Source: Ancylostoma caninum (lineage: Eukaryota > Nematoda > Chromadorea > Rhabditida > Ancylostomatidae). From it: a DNA stretch of 64,000 nt. Both the position numbers and the translations under genes were made by a program. Under the pieces are notes generated by a model. It saw nothing but the letters and a program-made list of their open reading frames with translations, searched no databases and was not told where the DNA came from. The number at the start of each line of letters is the position of its first letter. Positions within the stretch are counted from its first letter, which is position 1. The stretch lies in the NCBI GenBank assembly GCA_037903475.1, contig JBAJFG010000559.1:744001-808000 (forward strand). Direction: 5' to 3'. Shown here piece after piece: positions 11,995 through 22,713 of the stretch.

Positions 11995-12240
11995 TCAAAA
12001 TCCGCACCGAAAAATGCCGGGGACCAGTTCTCGCCTCTCCCAAAAAATTATTTTGGTAGCCCCTTATCAACGAGCATTCACTCCTGTGCTAAGAAATATC
12101 AAAAATCGCACCGAAAAATCCGGGGACCAGATCTCGCCTCTCCCAAAAAATTATTTTGGTGGCCCCTTATCAACAGACATTCATTCTTGTGCTAAGAAAA
12201 ATGAGTAATTGCACTTGAAGACATCGGGGACCAGTTCTCG
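11995..12240. repeat. Tandem repeat, about 104-bp unit, 2.3 copies
   Basis: The unit runs from CGCACCGAAAAATCCGGGG through GACCAGWTCTCGCCTCTCCC and a run of A, TTATTTTGG, to TTCWYTCYTGTGCTAAGAAA. A second full copy starts about 104 bp later, and a third partial copy starts near 12203. The two full copies are about 90% alike. The phrase GGGGACCAGTTCTCG is found again in reverse complement near 19855. It lies inside the Harbinger-like element. Confidence 0.8.
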
Positions 12241-12401
12241 CACTGTGTAATATCAACTGCAACAGTGCAGTTTCTTCCTATGTTAAGTTGCTAATCGGTG
12301 CTACACAAGGAAGAAGGACTATTACAACCTATAGATGCTAGTTCAACATACAATATGATGAGAACCGGATATTCCTAATATCGAAAGATGGGGCGTGGCT
12401 A

Positions 12402-12713
12402 TTAACTGCAAGTAATAGAGTCACAAAATATCGACAAAAACGAAATCGTTAAATTTACGGCTTCTGTTCGGCACATTTTGCTACGTACCTTATTCTCCAG
12501 ATCTACGCTCCAGTTAGGAGTACTGTCGTTATTCATGAGTGGCGCAACAAGACTGCAGAGTCGCCGCAGATGTTGTTCTCTCATCCTATATTTGCTCCGC
12601 AGAATGTTCTGATTGCTGGGAAACAGGCGAAGAGGATGAAAGCGGTGGTTCTCCAAGTTTGGGCGACGGCGCCTCACAGAAACATTCAACATAAATAGCG
12701 GCTGCATCTGCAA
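12402..12713 (-). pseudogene. Harbinger nuclease N-terminal relic
   Basis: Open for about 100 codons on the minus strand. The stretch FPSNQNILRSKYRMREQHLR, then RLCSLVAPLM, then LTISFLSIFCDS, fits the N-terminal region of HARBI1-type transposases (pattern: L..RYR.....I..L..LL.P ... AL.FLATGSF). The GAIDG, GDSG and final acidic catalytic blocks are absent downstream, where the tandem repeat region begins. Its position between Harbinger-like ends supports the assignment. Identification rests on a weak motif match. Confidence 0.5.
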
Positions 12714-13689
12714 ATTGGTGAATAGTAATTAAAGCGGTTATGATCATTTGCGGCCATTAAACATGCATTTAACATCAGAAATAGTGACATTGTGACTAGT
12801 TTTCTCATCCAATAAAGCACCAGATAACGGAAGACAAGTTAGTAATCAAACGAGAAATGATCGCGATCCGCGTAACATCGGAAATTCTTCCGGTTGATCA
12901 ATGTCCACTCAACCATCGATCAAACTTTCTGAAGTCATCCATGGAAACTTCCAGGAACGATTCATGCACATAGGATCCTGCACTGAGCAAACCTTGCGAA
13001 GCGGTTTCATGGCCGAGTGGTATCCGCGCAGAGCGCGAGAAAAATGGAGGAAGTTTCGATCCTATCAGAGCTCAGTGTTTTGCAGCCACATCGGACGACC
13101 ACACCTCACACCTAGTTCGCACCCAAAGTTGCCACCTTGTAGGCAGAGCTGCCATCATGTGGCAACTTTGATGGCAACTTGCGGGGTGGATTACTACCGA
13201 CCCTGCGGGACAAACGCGAAAGTGGGCGGAGTTGGCGCGCCTATTCCGCCGTTAGTCGCGCCTTATCCTGCATTTGACTTGCTGTGATCCTGCTACGGGG
13301 ACAACAGGATTAAGGCAGGTCACGTTCATTGCAACCGGTGACTACAGAAATAGTTCAAGAATGAGTTCGCCGGGCATGCTTGTGCTCCCTGCACCAACGC
13401 TCGACGAGCCGGACATCTGCGGCGAGGCGGGTTTTCTCGTCCGCACCGCGCCGGCTCGCGACCGCATCCCACGCATCTTGCCTGGCCAAACGGTACACTG
13501 GGCCACAGTTTCAACCAGGCCTCAGTTGGCCAGACAAGTCCCGTAGGGCTCATTTAGTCTAGACTAAGCTTTCACAGTCGTCTGCCGGCTTACTCCTGCT
13601 CCACCCGCGGTACCTGCCGGGAGCCTCCATCGGGCAAAAGTGGGCGGGTTCACCGGCGCTCCAAGCTCTCGAATGTCTGAGTATGTCAA

Positions 13690-14008
13690 TGTTACGCAGT
13701 AACATCAAACACACCCCTTTTTTGACCTCAACAGATGTGGAAGAATTCCTTCCGGAGTTTCCTTATGGATATGCTTTTCATCATTCAAAAGGGGGTCATC
13801 GATGATAGCTCCTTGAACATCTTTATTCACTCGATAAATGAGCATAAGTGCCATTTAGCCTTTCACCCACTATGTCATTTATACACATCGCTGTTACGAA
13901 GACTGGAAAGAGCAATACTTGCTAATTGTTTTTGACATATGAAAACAGCCGTCTGTGCAGCCATTCAATAACATGTCGTTTACCTGGCATATCACACAGT
14001 ATTCCAAT
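13690..14008. other. Unassigned sequence
   Basis: No motif, repeat partner or gene recognised between the outer inverted-repeat element and the mariner left end. Confidence 0.4.
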
Positions 14009-14201
14009 TATTAGGTGCGTGCAAAAGTTCCGGGGCAGTTGGTGCTAGTTCATCGTTTAAATTCGTTTTGCTTCTTGCGGTTGCGATATCCTGCAAAGGG
14101 TTTCATAGATATTGGTAGCTTGAAACATTTGCTACCTATATCACTTTTGGCTTGGGTCGACTTCACAGCATTGCTGTGTTTTAGTTATAAAACCAATGCT
14201 A

Positions 14202-14600
14202 TGTGCCGTAAGCTAATTCGTGGACTTTTGCTTTATGAATTCAAATTCGGATGATCAGCAAAGAAGAGACCCACAGCATTAGTAGTGCTTTTGCGTAGGA
14301 TATCTTCTCCAAAATGTCAGGGGCTGCTGGGTTCTTATTCAATCTAAGCGGAGCTGAGAGCTTGGAAGTAGCTGCACGAACTGTTTAGCATTTTGACCTT
14401 CTCAAAGGCCTCCTGAAAGAACAGGTTGTATCGGACCTAGTGCAAAGTGAGAAGGACATTACGGGGAAATTAGCCAACCATTTCTCGTTACTTGAAAAAA
14501 ATCGGCAAGGGGAGGAAGAATAAAAAATGGATTTTGCGTGAGTTGCGCGAGGGAACACCAATGTCCACGCTGGCAGGTCTGCAAATATTCGATCTAAGGG
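14202..14600 (+). pseudogene. Mariner transposase relic, N-terminal part
   Basis: The plus strand, across several frame breaks, reads as the N-terminal half of a mariner transposase. CRKLIRGLLLYEFKFG matches the IRALLLYEFKLG start, VQSEKDITGKLANHFSLLEK matches the second helix-turn-helix (...DP..T..ELA..F......), and KKWILRELREGTPMS matches the linker KWVPHEL. No catalytic D,D34D block was found downstream, so the region has been replaced or deleted. Confidence 0.65.
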
Positions 14601-15004
14601 TATCCTAACAATTCTTTTCTTGTAAGTATTGTTATTCTTGATAGAAAACGGGTCATTTAAGACAACAATAAAGAGTAATCCTGGGATCTAGGTTCCAGCA
14701 ACCCACCTAAAAATAGCCAAAGCATCCCTACAGTGTCAAGAAATTTGTTTGACCTACCATGGGCAGCGTCTTGAGTCAACCGCAATGATTTTTTTCCAAA
14801 CTCATGCACAGTAATCTCCAAATAGTTCGCTCTTTTATCTAAACTAGTCATGAGAGAATTCTCAAATATAAGGCCAACACAGGCGAGCTTACGTCATCCG
14901 CTGCTTTTGTGGGATAACGCATACTGGCATGTGTAACATGTTGGCCGTGTAAAAAATCGAGTACTCGGGCCTTGAATTTCTAACTTACCCTTATACTCTG
15001 AACT

Positions 15005-15170
15005 TTCTGCCCGCGGTGGACCCGCGGTACGAGGTCGATCCGCGGTGGATCCGCGGTTGCCTGCGATAAATCATGCCCACGGTGGACAACCGGGAGTGAC
15101 GTCACTCCCGCGCTACGCCCGCACGTGCCCGCGGTGTATCCGCACACGCCCGCGGTGGATCCGCGGATGA
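15005..15170 (+). repeat. GC-rich minisatellite (CCGCGGTGGATCCGC type)
   Basis: Irregular copies of a 20-24 bp phrase, GCCCGCGGTGGAYCCGC, interspersed with degenerate units. The same phrase builds the array at 16320-16535, in the same orientation. It contains the perfect 20-bp palindrome at 15091-15110. Confidence 0.75.
15091..15110. promoter_or_regulatory. 20-bp perfect palindrome with a CRE-like core
   Basis: CGGGAGTGACGTCACTCCCG is identical to its reverse complement over all 20 bases, and its centre TGACGTCA is a full cAMP-response-element consensus, a bZIP binding site in animals. It lies in the minisatellite at 15005-15170 and near no gene I can support. It could be a protein-binding site, a hairpin, or chance within a GC-rich repeat. 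Confidence 0.4.
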
Positions 15171-16319
15171 TTTTGCCATTTGAATTTGCACATCCGGACA
15201 CCATTCAACTCCTTCCACTTGTTTCCTTCACAGTAATCATTGTATCACCAATCTATTTCACGTGTCTCACCTTACCTCTGGACGGGAAACTTCCGAATAA
15301 CCACCTCTAGAACTCGACTGTTTTTAACTGTTTGTTTGTAGCTCATTTTGTAGCTCTTAATGTGCTCTTTGCAAACATTGCAACCCCGTTGTTCAATCTT
15401 TGCAGCTTCTCCTTTCGTTTTCTTCTTTCGTTCATGCCTTGTTCTGTTTTAGCGGGATTTAGTCTCTCAGTGATCGCCCTCGGTTTCGCGATATCCAGTG
15501 TCTCTGTCCCCTCATTTTACTACTGACGAGGAGGTAAGTGATGGATCACTCCATTGTTTCCTTATCCCCCAAAAACCTCTCCGTTTGTTCAAGTCGACCA
15601 TCAACTGGAGAAATCCCGTCTCCTCTGTCAGCGTCGATCGCGTCACAATGATGTCGTTCCGGTGTCAGGTGCGATTTCAATATACCAACAATCGGCGATC
15701 GTTCAGTAAAACTGGCGCGCAGAGGGCTTCTTCTGAAGTATTCCCACCACCTTCCGTGCGGTCCTCGCATCATTAGTCATCGCTACAGGCGCCATCGCAA
15801 CCTTCGGTAATAGTATCGGTTGCCTTCGAATTGTTTTCTTTCTCTTTGAAGTCTTACTATTCAGCTTTCATCCTTCCGCGATCCAATCTCTGATCAGCTG
15901 CGACCCACGCCGCGACCTCCGCCGCTTCCTACCCCTTAGCAGTCGTCGAAACCGAAATTGCTGAAGACTGCGCTTAGCAATATAACTCAATTTGAGGATC
16001 AGGGAAAAACTAATGGTGCTGCATTGTTTGTGGTTTTTGAAAGTGTTTTTTAGTATGCATATAGTTTTTAGAAGAGGAAGAAGATTTGAACCTCATTCGA
16101 TTCATTCTCATTGAAGAGCTTGCTTTATGAATTACGGTGTTCTTACATATCGGTTCCTTACCATTGAAGAGCTTTGAAGAGTCCACGAAATAGTTATGTA
16201 ATAAAGTGAAGTAAATAAAGTGAAGCCATAGTTCATTTATATGCTATGGTTCTGTTAGTACCATTTTACAACTGATATCGTGCGTTCCATAAGGTGGGAA
16301 AGGCATGTATTTCATTTGC

Positions 16320-16535
16320 ACGCTTTCCGCGGTGGATCTGCACATGCCCGCGGTGGCGCCGCAGTACATCCGCGGTGGATCCGCACATGCGCACGGTGGA
16401 TCCGCACATACCCGCGATGGGTCCGCACATGCCCGCAGTGGACCCGCAGTAAATCCGCGGTGGACCCGCACATGCCCGCGGTGGCGAACCGCGGATCCAG
16501 CTCGGGCGTACCTCGGATCCACCGCGGGCAGAAAG
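16320..16535 (+). repeat. GC-rich minisatellite, second array
   Basis: About ten copies of a 21-24 bp unit such as CCGCGGTGGATCCGCACATG, with variants GTGGACCCGCAGT. It is the same family as 15005-15170. The core GTGGAYCCG is also found in all the longer arrays elsewhere in the window. Confidence 0.8.
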
Positions 16536-16834
16536 TTCAAAGTACTCGCTGGACCACTCTCCAACAGAATGTCCTTCTCTCAAGCTCCTATGTCTTTACA
16601 TCTGCTGTAAAACTTTCAATGAGGAGACCCTTTTCAAAAGCGACGTGTACCGCTCTTTCAAGTATTAACCTGTAAAGTTTTAGGGTTCCCTAAAAAAATT
16701 TTCCTATGCTATAATGGCTATATTACGCAGATGCCAACGCTTTTTGATTTGAACAAAAATGTTGACATTGAGCCGAATTATGGCGTCTTAAAAAATTAGG
16801 TGCAACTGCCCCGGAACTTTTGCACGCACCCATT

Positions 16835-17314
16835 AGATTATTCAGATTATCTTAATCAGTATGCAAAATCTTTATTTCCTGAGCAGACACACTTTCTTCA
16901 TACACACCTTAATCAACTGCCAAAGTCCACCTTAAGTGAGGGTTTCGTTTGAGATTTCCGGCTTACTGCCGTTCTCTCTCCCCACGGATAGAAACTGTGC
17001 CCAAGTGCCATCAAATTCGAAGCTACAACGTCCCTCAAATTTTCAGAGCGTTCAACTCCGTGGTCAGAGTGACATTCTTCGTTGTTGGAAATTGGGCGCA
17101 GCTTTTCTTTAAGGTGAAAAAAGATTTCTTTTGCGCTAGCACAATAGCTGAGAGAAACCATCTCTTGTCCTTATGGTCTTCATCAGAAACGAAGAAAAGA
17201 AAAATGTTAATGTTAATGTCGCGGTTTTCAACAAAGTACTTATTTAACATCACGCTGCCTTGCGGCAACTTGTCCTAATGTATTTAGTGAGGTCGTGTAT
17301 GCTCATTTCTTTTA
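16835..17314. other. Unassigned sequence
   Basis: Open frames on both strands overlap (16913-17278) but none shows a family motif. No repeat partner was noticed. Confidence 0.35.
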
Positions 17315-17328
17315 TTATCGTTATTTGT

Positions 17329-17614
17329 AAGGGCGCGTGTGGCGCAGTGCTAAGAGGCTCGCTGCGCACGCACACGATCGATGGTTCGATCCCGCCCGAG
17401 GCCAACCAAGCCTTCCATCCCTCCGGGGTCGGTGAATTGGTACCAGAGGAGTCTGGGAGGATGAAGCACTGACTTGGTACATCGGGTGCCCCCCGCAAGT
17501 CATTGTACAGGGCACATACGCATTCAACGCCTCTACGATGCTCAGATGAAGTCGAATGCGTGGCGCATCCCTCGTGACGGGATTGATTAACGCCGACCAC
17601 TTTATCCTTTATCC
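17329..17614 (+). mobile_element. tRNA-derived SINE with 14-bp target-site duplication
   Basis: A 286-bp retroposon flanked by perfect direct repeats TTATCGTTATTTGT at 17315-17328 and 17615-17628. The head is tRNA-like: an A-box-like TGGCGCAGTGCTAAGAGG at 17340-17357 and a B box GGTTCGATCCC at 17383-17393, correctly spaced for an internal RNA polymerase III promoter. A body of about 200 bp without homology to tRNA follows, ending ACTTTATCCTTTATCC. It does not end in poly(A); the pyrimidine-rich repeat tail suggests mobilisation by a LINE that recognises such a tail. The perfect duplication implies a recent insertion. Confidence 0.92.
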
Positions 17615-17628
17615 TTATCGTTATTTGT

Positions 17629-18506
17629 GAATTCCAAGAAGATAGGACTTCCAACATTGGCGGGATTTTCGTGTACGACTTCAAGTGTGCTTAATCAGCA
17701 CCCGCATCTCGCTGTCGCATTAGTCCTACATTTGGGGATCTTATAGTGTCCGAACGCACTAATTAAGATTGCTTAAAATGCCTTTTGTTGCCAGTTTTAA
17801 TCTCAATATTCAAGTAGGCCGGGACGCGTATCCGGAGTCGACAATGACCAATTGCGAAGGCTTGTAGATTCAGACTCGCCGTTAAACTTACAACGAAAAA
17901 ACGGCTGCGCAGAAAACTCGTCCGGCTTCTCCCACTCCTGGCGGGACCAGTCAACACTTCCAGTCGCCACCCCGTTGATTTAGGAGCAGTGGCTCTTTTC
18001 TTCCCACTCATTATAGCGTCATCAAGCACAATGCTTCATTCTCGTCCATTGTTTGGGCACGTGACGATGCTCTTGTGTTTCAGAAGTAACCGTCTTCGAT
18101 TATTTCACATGTTTGGGCAATTCACTTCAATAACTTCTAGGTCTTTAGCCAGAATAATATCCTTTTGAGTTCACCGTGAAAAAAAAAACGTGCCTGAATG
18201 CAGCATTCGGAACTATGTTTTTTTTTCGTTTTGAAAGAATACCTTATTGCGTCTGGAACACCGTTGTGATGTCACTATCAATTGGATGCCATTGTTGAAA
18301 ATAGTGAAACGAGAGTAAAAATTAGAAGTAGCAATATATCTGCACCGTCCAATTTGCAGTACGATGCTCTGCTGTTGAAGGGCTGTTCCCATATACATGA
18401 ACAAGCTCTATGAGGAAATGAAGCTTAAGCTTTCATGCGTAAAACAATCTAAAATTGAGCTAAGCGTACACAAGTAATAGGAGCCGCCTATTATTGCAGG
18501 TACATA
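17629..18506. other. Unassigned sequence
   Basis: No gene, repeat partner or RNA recognised. Confidence 0.35.
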
Positions 18507-18713
18507 CACGGTGAGGCAAAAGTAGTGGCCGCCTTTTGTGACACATAAATTATATAGAAAATCGAAATTGGAAGACCAAGTGTGACCGTTCTGCTGCCTA
18601 GAGTCTGAGAACAATGTAAAACTAAGACACACATGTATTCGATCCATTTTATCCCTAATTTGCCAGTTGTTAACAGAAAAGACGTCAGAAGGTCTCACTA
18701 CTGCGATGCAAGT
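18507..18713 (+). repeat. Dispersed repeat related to the end of the element at 29075
   Basis: About 205 bp aligning in direct orientation with 29076-29286. Landmarks are GGCAAAAGTAKTGRCCGCC at the left, CCAAGTGTGACCGTT and TGAGAACAATGTAAA in the middle, and CATTTTATCCC towards the right. The 29-kb copy begins with a Tc1-like CAGGGTGCGGCAAAAGT terminus, so this one is probably one end of a related element. I found no matching right end here. Confidence 0.75.
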
Positions 18714-20346
18714 ACAATACTGCTCCTAATCTTCGCAAAAAAGACGCGCCCGTTGACGACGCAAAAGTGTGTCGCACGTCGATAACTCGCTTCATAATGG
18801 AACAATTGTGATTCTGAAGACAGATTCTTACACAGCGTTGTGGCAAAGCTACTCATCCCCTCATCACCGTATTATTTGGTTCTTGAAAATTTTCAGCTAT
18901 CTTAAGGAGTTGCTGTATTGAGGCATTCAGAAAACGGCAACAACATCAGCCAGAGAACTTCTGTCCGTTGTCCTTTTGAAAGTGCGATATTTTGAACATA
19001 ATGCTGAGATCCAAGCCTTGTGGGGCGAGGGATACGCCTACAAATTGAGGGCGAATTTGCTAGATCACAATTGAATGAGGTACCCGCAATGCGGGTTGTG
19101 CAATGTTTGCATGCCTCGCGCTTCTTCTTCAATCAAGTTTTATTCCTGCCTTCGGAAATACCAGTAGTATTCATCTTTGAATGTACAAAGTGCAGGAGCA
19201 GCCAATTGAGCGGCTCGCATGAAACCAGATTTAGAGTGTTCAAAAAGGAAAATTCCACAAAAGTACGTGCTATTCCACGAAAAAAGCTGTTTTGTATCGC
19301 TATTATGGGACATTATCTGACATTGGCTATATCGCATTGTTTATTACAATGAGTTCTGCCGAAATATGCAAAGATTCGGGAAATCTGTGGAGTTGACATT
19401 TTCGCCCTTCATGTCTCAATAGTCGATTCGAAGCGGTTTCATTGCGGAAAACTCGCCCTACCACTCAAGTCGGCATTGAGTGGTCGGATGAAGGATTACT
19501 ACGGGCCCTGGTTCCGATTCATTCCGTCAACAATTTCATCATATCTCATAATAAAAGGTGGAGAACGAGTAGGGCTCAGAGTATCAAGCAAGGGAAAGGG
19601 AATTCACGGCGGAATCTGCCTGCGGAATTTTTGTGGGTGCGCAGGTAATGTGGGAGAATCTAACTCCTGGTAAGCTTGCGCCATCGCCTGAAATCGTGCA
19701 GTAGTAGAAGCAGTTTATCTCGTCCGTAATTGGGCGAGAAACACGATATATTTCAAAAAATCTAAAATCTCCTACTATTCAATATTTTCTGCTCCCGATT
19801 CGAAGTTCATCGCCACCTTTCAGCAGATACGCAGCATTGTCAGCACAACGAGAACTGGTCCCCACTCAGTTCTCGACGCTGTAGCTATCGGACTTTAGCT
19901 CGGTCGGAGTCTCCGGTCAATTTCTCGCTGATACGCGGCATTGTCAGCACGACGAGAACTGGTTCTCAACGGACTTGCGACCACAAATCCAACAATTTAA
20001 AGGATAGTTGGATTTAATTTCACGTTTTTTACTGTCATTTCATTGTAAGAGTACGCACAAGTGACACGTCCTCTCAAAAGCTATTTCCGCTGGTTCACTT
20101 TGCAGTAATGACGGAAACACATGCAGTTTATTTTCTCGTAGCATACTGCGAATATTCAACTTTATCATCGCAACAATACTGACCAAAGTAGGTCAGAACA
20201 TCAGGGAACAAAAAATACATAACACAACATGAACAAAGAACTAATCATGCATCAATATTTCATGTCCTCATACGTTTTCCTCATTCAACGATGTTTCCTC
20301 CATTTTGTTCACATATGAGCATCACCCTTTTTCTTATTTCTCCGAT
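18714..20346. other. Unassigned; short direct repeat near 19810-19980
   Basis: At 19824-19862 and 19929-19967 the phrase GATACGCRGCATTGTCAGCA plus CRACGAGAACTGGT is repeated about 105 bp apart. The rest has no supportable gene, although 19476-19673 plus reads GGERVGLRVSSKGKGIHGG with coding-like composition and could be part of a dispersed repeat. Confidence 0.35.
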
Positions 20347-21520
20347 ATTAGCGCCCCTTCGGGACGCTAGAAAGTGGGGTGGGGCAGCCACTTGGGACAT
20401 GTGCAAACGCTTCACACTTGCCAAATCTCTAGAAAATTTATAAAGAAGCAGAACCAATCTTCCAATGGGCCCAAACATGAAGTCCTCCTTATGAGTTGAG
20501 TATGAGCATGAGAAGTTCGTTCTCCATCGTATGGCGTATTCGTGCGTATTCCTCACTACCCGGCTAACTTTGACGCGTTCTCCATCGGCGGAATTGTATC
20601 CTGCCGTTCCCCACACTGTTGGACAAGGCGAAATCGTATCCGAGTGTTTCCACACTACTGGGTCGCAGCGGGCTTTTCTCCATCGGTGGACCCATATTCT
20701 GGCGCCATTTTCACTGTTAGGCCTAAACCATATCCTGGTATTCTCCACTTTACTGAGTCACAGCGGACCATTCCTATATTGGCGGACCCGTATTCTGGTG
20801 TTATCCATACTACTGGGCCACGGCGGGCCCTTCCTCCATCAGAGCGCCCGTGTTCTGGCGCCCTCCTCACAGTCAGGGCAAGCCGGATCCGTTCTCCAAG
20901 CGCGGGTTCGCATCCTGGCATTCTTAACACTATCGGACTAAAGTGAACCCGTATCCTGACGTTCTCCTCACCATTATGCTACGACGGGTCCTTCCTCCAT
21001 CGGTGGACCCGTATCCTGGCATCCCCCCACACCACTGGGCCATGGCGGGCCTTTTCTCCATCGCTGGCCCCGTATCCTGGCGTTCCCCAAGCACTGAGCC
21101 ACGGCGGGCCCTTTCTCCATAATCCGGTTCCCCTCACACCACTGGCCACAGTGGGCCCTTTCTTATCGGTGGACCTATATCTCGGTGTCCCCCGCACCAT
21201 TGGGCCACGGCGGGCCTTTTCTCCATCGGTGGACCCGTATCCTGGCGTCCCCCCCCCACACCACTGGGCCACGGCGGGCCCTTTCTCCATTGGTGGACCC
21301 GTATCTCGGCGTCCGCCGCACCATTTGGCCACGGTGGGCTTTTCCCCATCGGTGGACCCGTATCCTGGCGTTCCCCGCACCATTGGGCCACGGTGGGCCC
21401 TTTCTCCATCGGTGGACCCGTATCCTGGCGTCCCCGCACCACTTGGGCCCTTTCTCCATCGGTGGACGGGCGTTCCCCACAGCACTGGGCCACGGGGGGC
21501 CCTTTCTCCATTTTAGTGCA
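20347..21520 (+). repeat. VNTR composite repeat, copy E5
   Basis: The head at 20347-20375 is a hairpin-forming TAGCGCCCCTTCGGGACGCT, continuing GAAAGTGGGGTGGGGCAGCC; the same head starts the element at 44734. A VNTR follows from about 20560 to 21520, about 60-bp units with the consensus phrases CTCCATCGGTGGACCCGTAT, CCTGGCGTTCCCC and CACTGGGCCACGGCGGGCCC. The left units are more diverged than the right ones. The right boundary of the composite is not clear. Confidence 0.75.
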
Positions 21521-21524
21521 GGAG

Positions 21525-21958
21525 CTTTCTCGAAACGAACGAATGTTGTAACGAACGAATGTTGTGAATACACAATCGCCGCGAAAATTCAACAGGGGCT
21601 GAGGCGACAGCGTAGGTCCAGCCTCCCCGAAGCTTTCGAGACGCGGCAGCTCTCATAGCACGCGTCCATTTCTTCCTGCGAGTGCACAAAGCGCCGCATC
21701 AGTGGAAGGCTGGTTTTCCTGCTGCGTACATTGTGCAGCCTGAAAGCTCATAAACAATCCCTCACTCCTATGCGGTGAGACCGCCAGCGAAGGTGATGAA
21801 ATCACCATCCCGTGCATGCGGAGAGCCAGCAGTGACGAAATTGCGGGTCCCGAAGCGAACGTGTCTGCGTCCATGGAAATCGGCCATTTCGCCACACAGT
21901 CTGCGCCTCAAGATTGCGGTGTCTATGAGTGCCGCCCCGTATCTCTAACCGCTCTAGC
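21525..21958. other. GC-rich unassigned sequence
   Basis: A 16-bp phrase AACGAACGAATGTTGT is tandemly duplicated at about 21534-21565. The GC-rich stretch 21590-21960 contains an open frame on the minus strand (to 21653) with no recognisable domain. Confidence 0.35.
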
Positions 21959-21959
21959 C

Positions 21960-22711
21960 CCCTTACGGCGCCTTGTTTGATAGATATCGCGCACACAACT
22001 CAGGCGACAACGTTCCATTCCAGTTGCGCTTAACAGCCGTCTTCAGATCACTTAGATTTTTTATCCTCTGGTTTCTAAAGGAAAACCCATTGTTTCTATT
22101 CATACAGAACTCGCGATACCTCACGTGATAGCGGTTTTCATTCGCCCCCATACAAGTTCAATTGGATTTAAGTCAGGCGACTCAGGAGGCCACTCGACGG
22201 AGTTGAGTCCTCACTCTCGGAACTTTTCCACTGTGAAACGAAGAGTGTGTGCGGGTGCGTTGTCTTGAACTATTTGCGCAAATATCTGGATATAAACATA
22301 TCTGGATATGAAAAGGAAGTCATAAGTGAGGATCTATGACAAACCATTGTGCACTTTGCGAATGAATGGTAGAAGACAACGTTGTTGCATGTTGCAGTAG
22401 ATCCTACTATTAATGCGAACATGACCAGGTAATATAGCTAGATGTATGCGACCGCGTTCAGATATCCCGCCCCATATGTGGAGCTTAGCTGGATGTTTAG
22501 CCCTGCTCCGCAATCTCGGGTTATGGTTGCCCTCTTTTACGTAGCAGAACTTAGTGCTACAATCAACTGAAATGTACGTTTATCAGCATTTTCGGAATGG
22601 TTCACTGGAGGCCTCTACTGCCGACATCCACCTACTCTGTACGGTGCTCTCATCTGTAAACACGCAGTCGCTAAATGTGGTCAAACCTCTCCTGCAGAAT
22701 TCCACCCTAAT
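21960..22711 (-). pseudogene. Tc1-like transposase remnant
   Basis: Read on the minus strand across stops and frameshifts, the segment preserves the order of a Tc1-family DDE transposase. FCRRGL....FSDCVFTDES holds the first catalytic D (about 22650-22700), KLHIWGGISERGRIHLAI follows, then QDNAPAHTLRFTVEKF with the second D, PPESPDLNPIELVWGRMK with the catalytic E, and finally LSDLKTAVKRNWNGTLSPEL near 22000. The upstream DNA-binding half is missing. The alignment stops where the mariner at 22714 begins, with the coding sequence cut just before RVEFC. Confidence 0.88.
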
Positions 22712-22713
22712 TA

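Larger units (their letters stand above)
10625..13209 (-). mobile_element. PIF/Harbinger-type element, non-autonomous
   Basis: Inverted ends at about 10625-10660 and 13172-13209 share CGGTAGTAATCCACCCCGCA followed by A(C/G)TTGCCA. These ends resemble those of the Harbinger element at 40422 (GGGTGGTAGTAATT...). GGTGGCA/TGCCACC motifs recur in the subterminal regions (10660-10925 and 13125-13165). The minus strand holds a nuclease N-terminal relic at 12713-12402. No catalytic DDE region is recognisable inside, so this copy cannot move alone. A tandem repeat (11995-12240) lies within it. The target-site duplication could not be fixed. Confidence 0.65.
10571..13685. mobile_element. Outer inverted-repeat element interrupted by a Harbinger insertion
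   Basis: Left 10571-10611 and right 13644-13685 are imperfect inverted repeats sharing TACTCAGACATT and GCTTGGAGCGCCGGT. If the inner Harbinger-like element at about 10625-13209 is removed, the outer unit is about 530 bp: a GC-rich, non-coding element with about 40-bp ends, i.e. MITE-like. I could not find an unambiguous target-site duplication, so the class is unknown. The GC-rich remainder is 13210-13640. Confidence 0.55.
14011..16831 (+). mobile_element. Old mariner element with later insertions
   Basis: The left end TTAGGTGCGTGCAAAAGTTC follows TA at 14009-14010. The right end at about 16803-16831 is its inverted copy (GAACTTTTGCACGCACC), with its outermost bases altered. Both inner ends continue CGGGGCAGTTG. 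TTAGGTNNGTGCAAAAGT is a typical mariner terminus. At about 2.8 kb the unit is more than twice a normal mariner (about 1.3 kb). A transposase relic fills the left part, and the excess is occupied by two GC-rich minisatellites and unassigned DNA, which look like later insertions. Confidence 0.8.

Noticed and set aside
13006..13060. tRNA-Ser-like start (ATGGCCGAGTGGT)
   Set aside because: No B box or cloverleaf follows.
20531..21658. Long ORFs on both strands in the third VNTR
   Set aside because: By-products of the 60-bp repeat, with equivalent openings on both strands.
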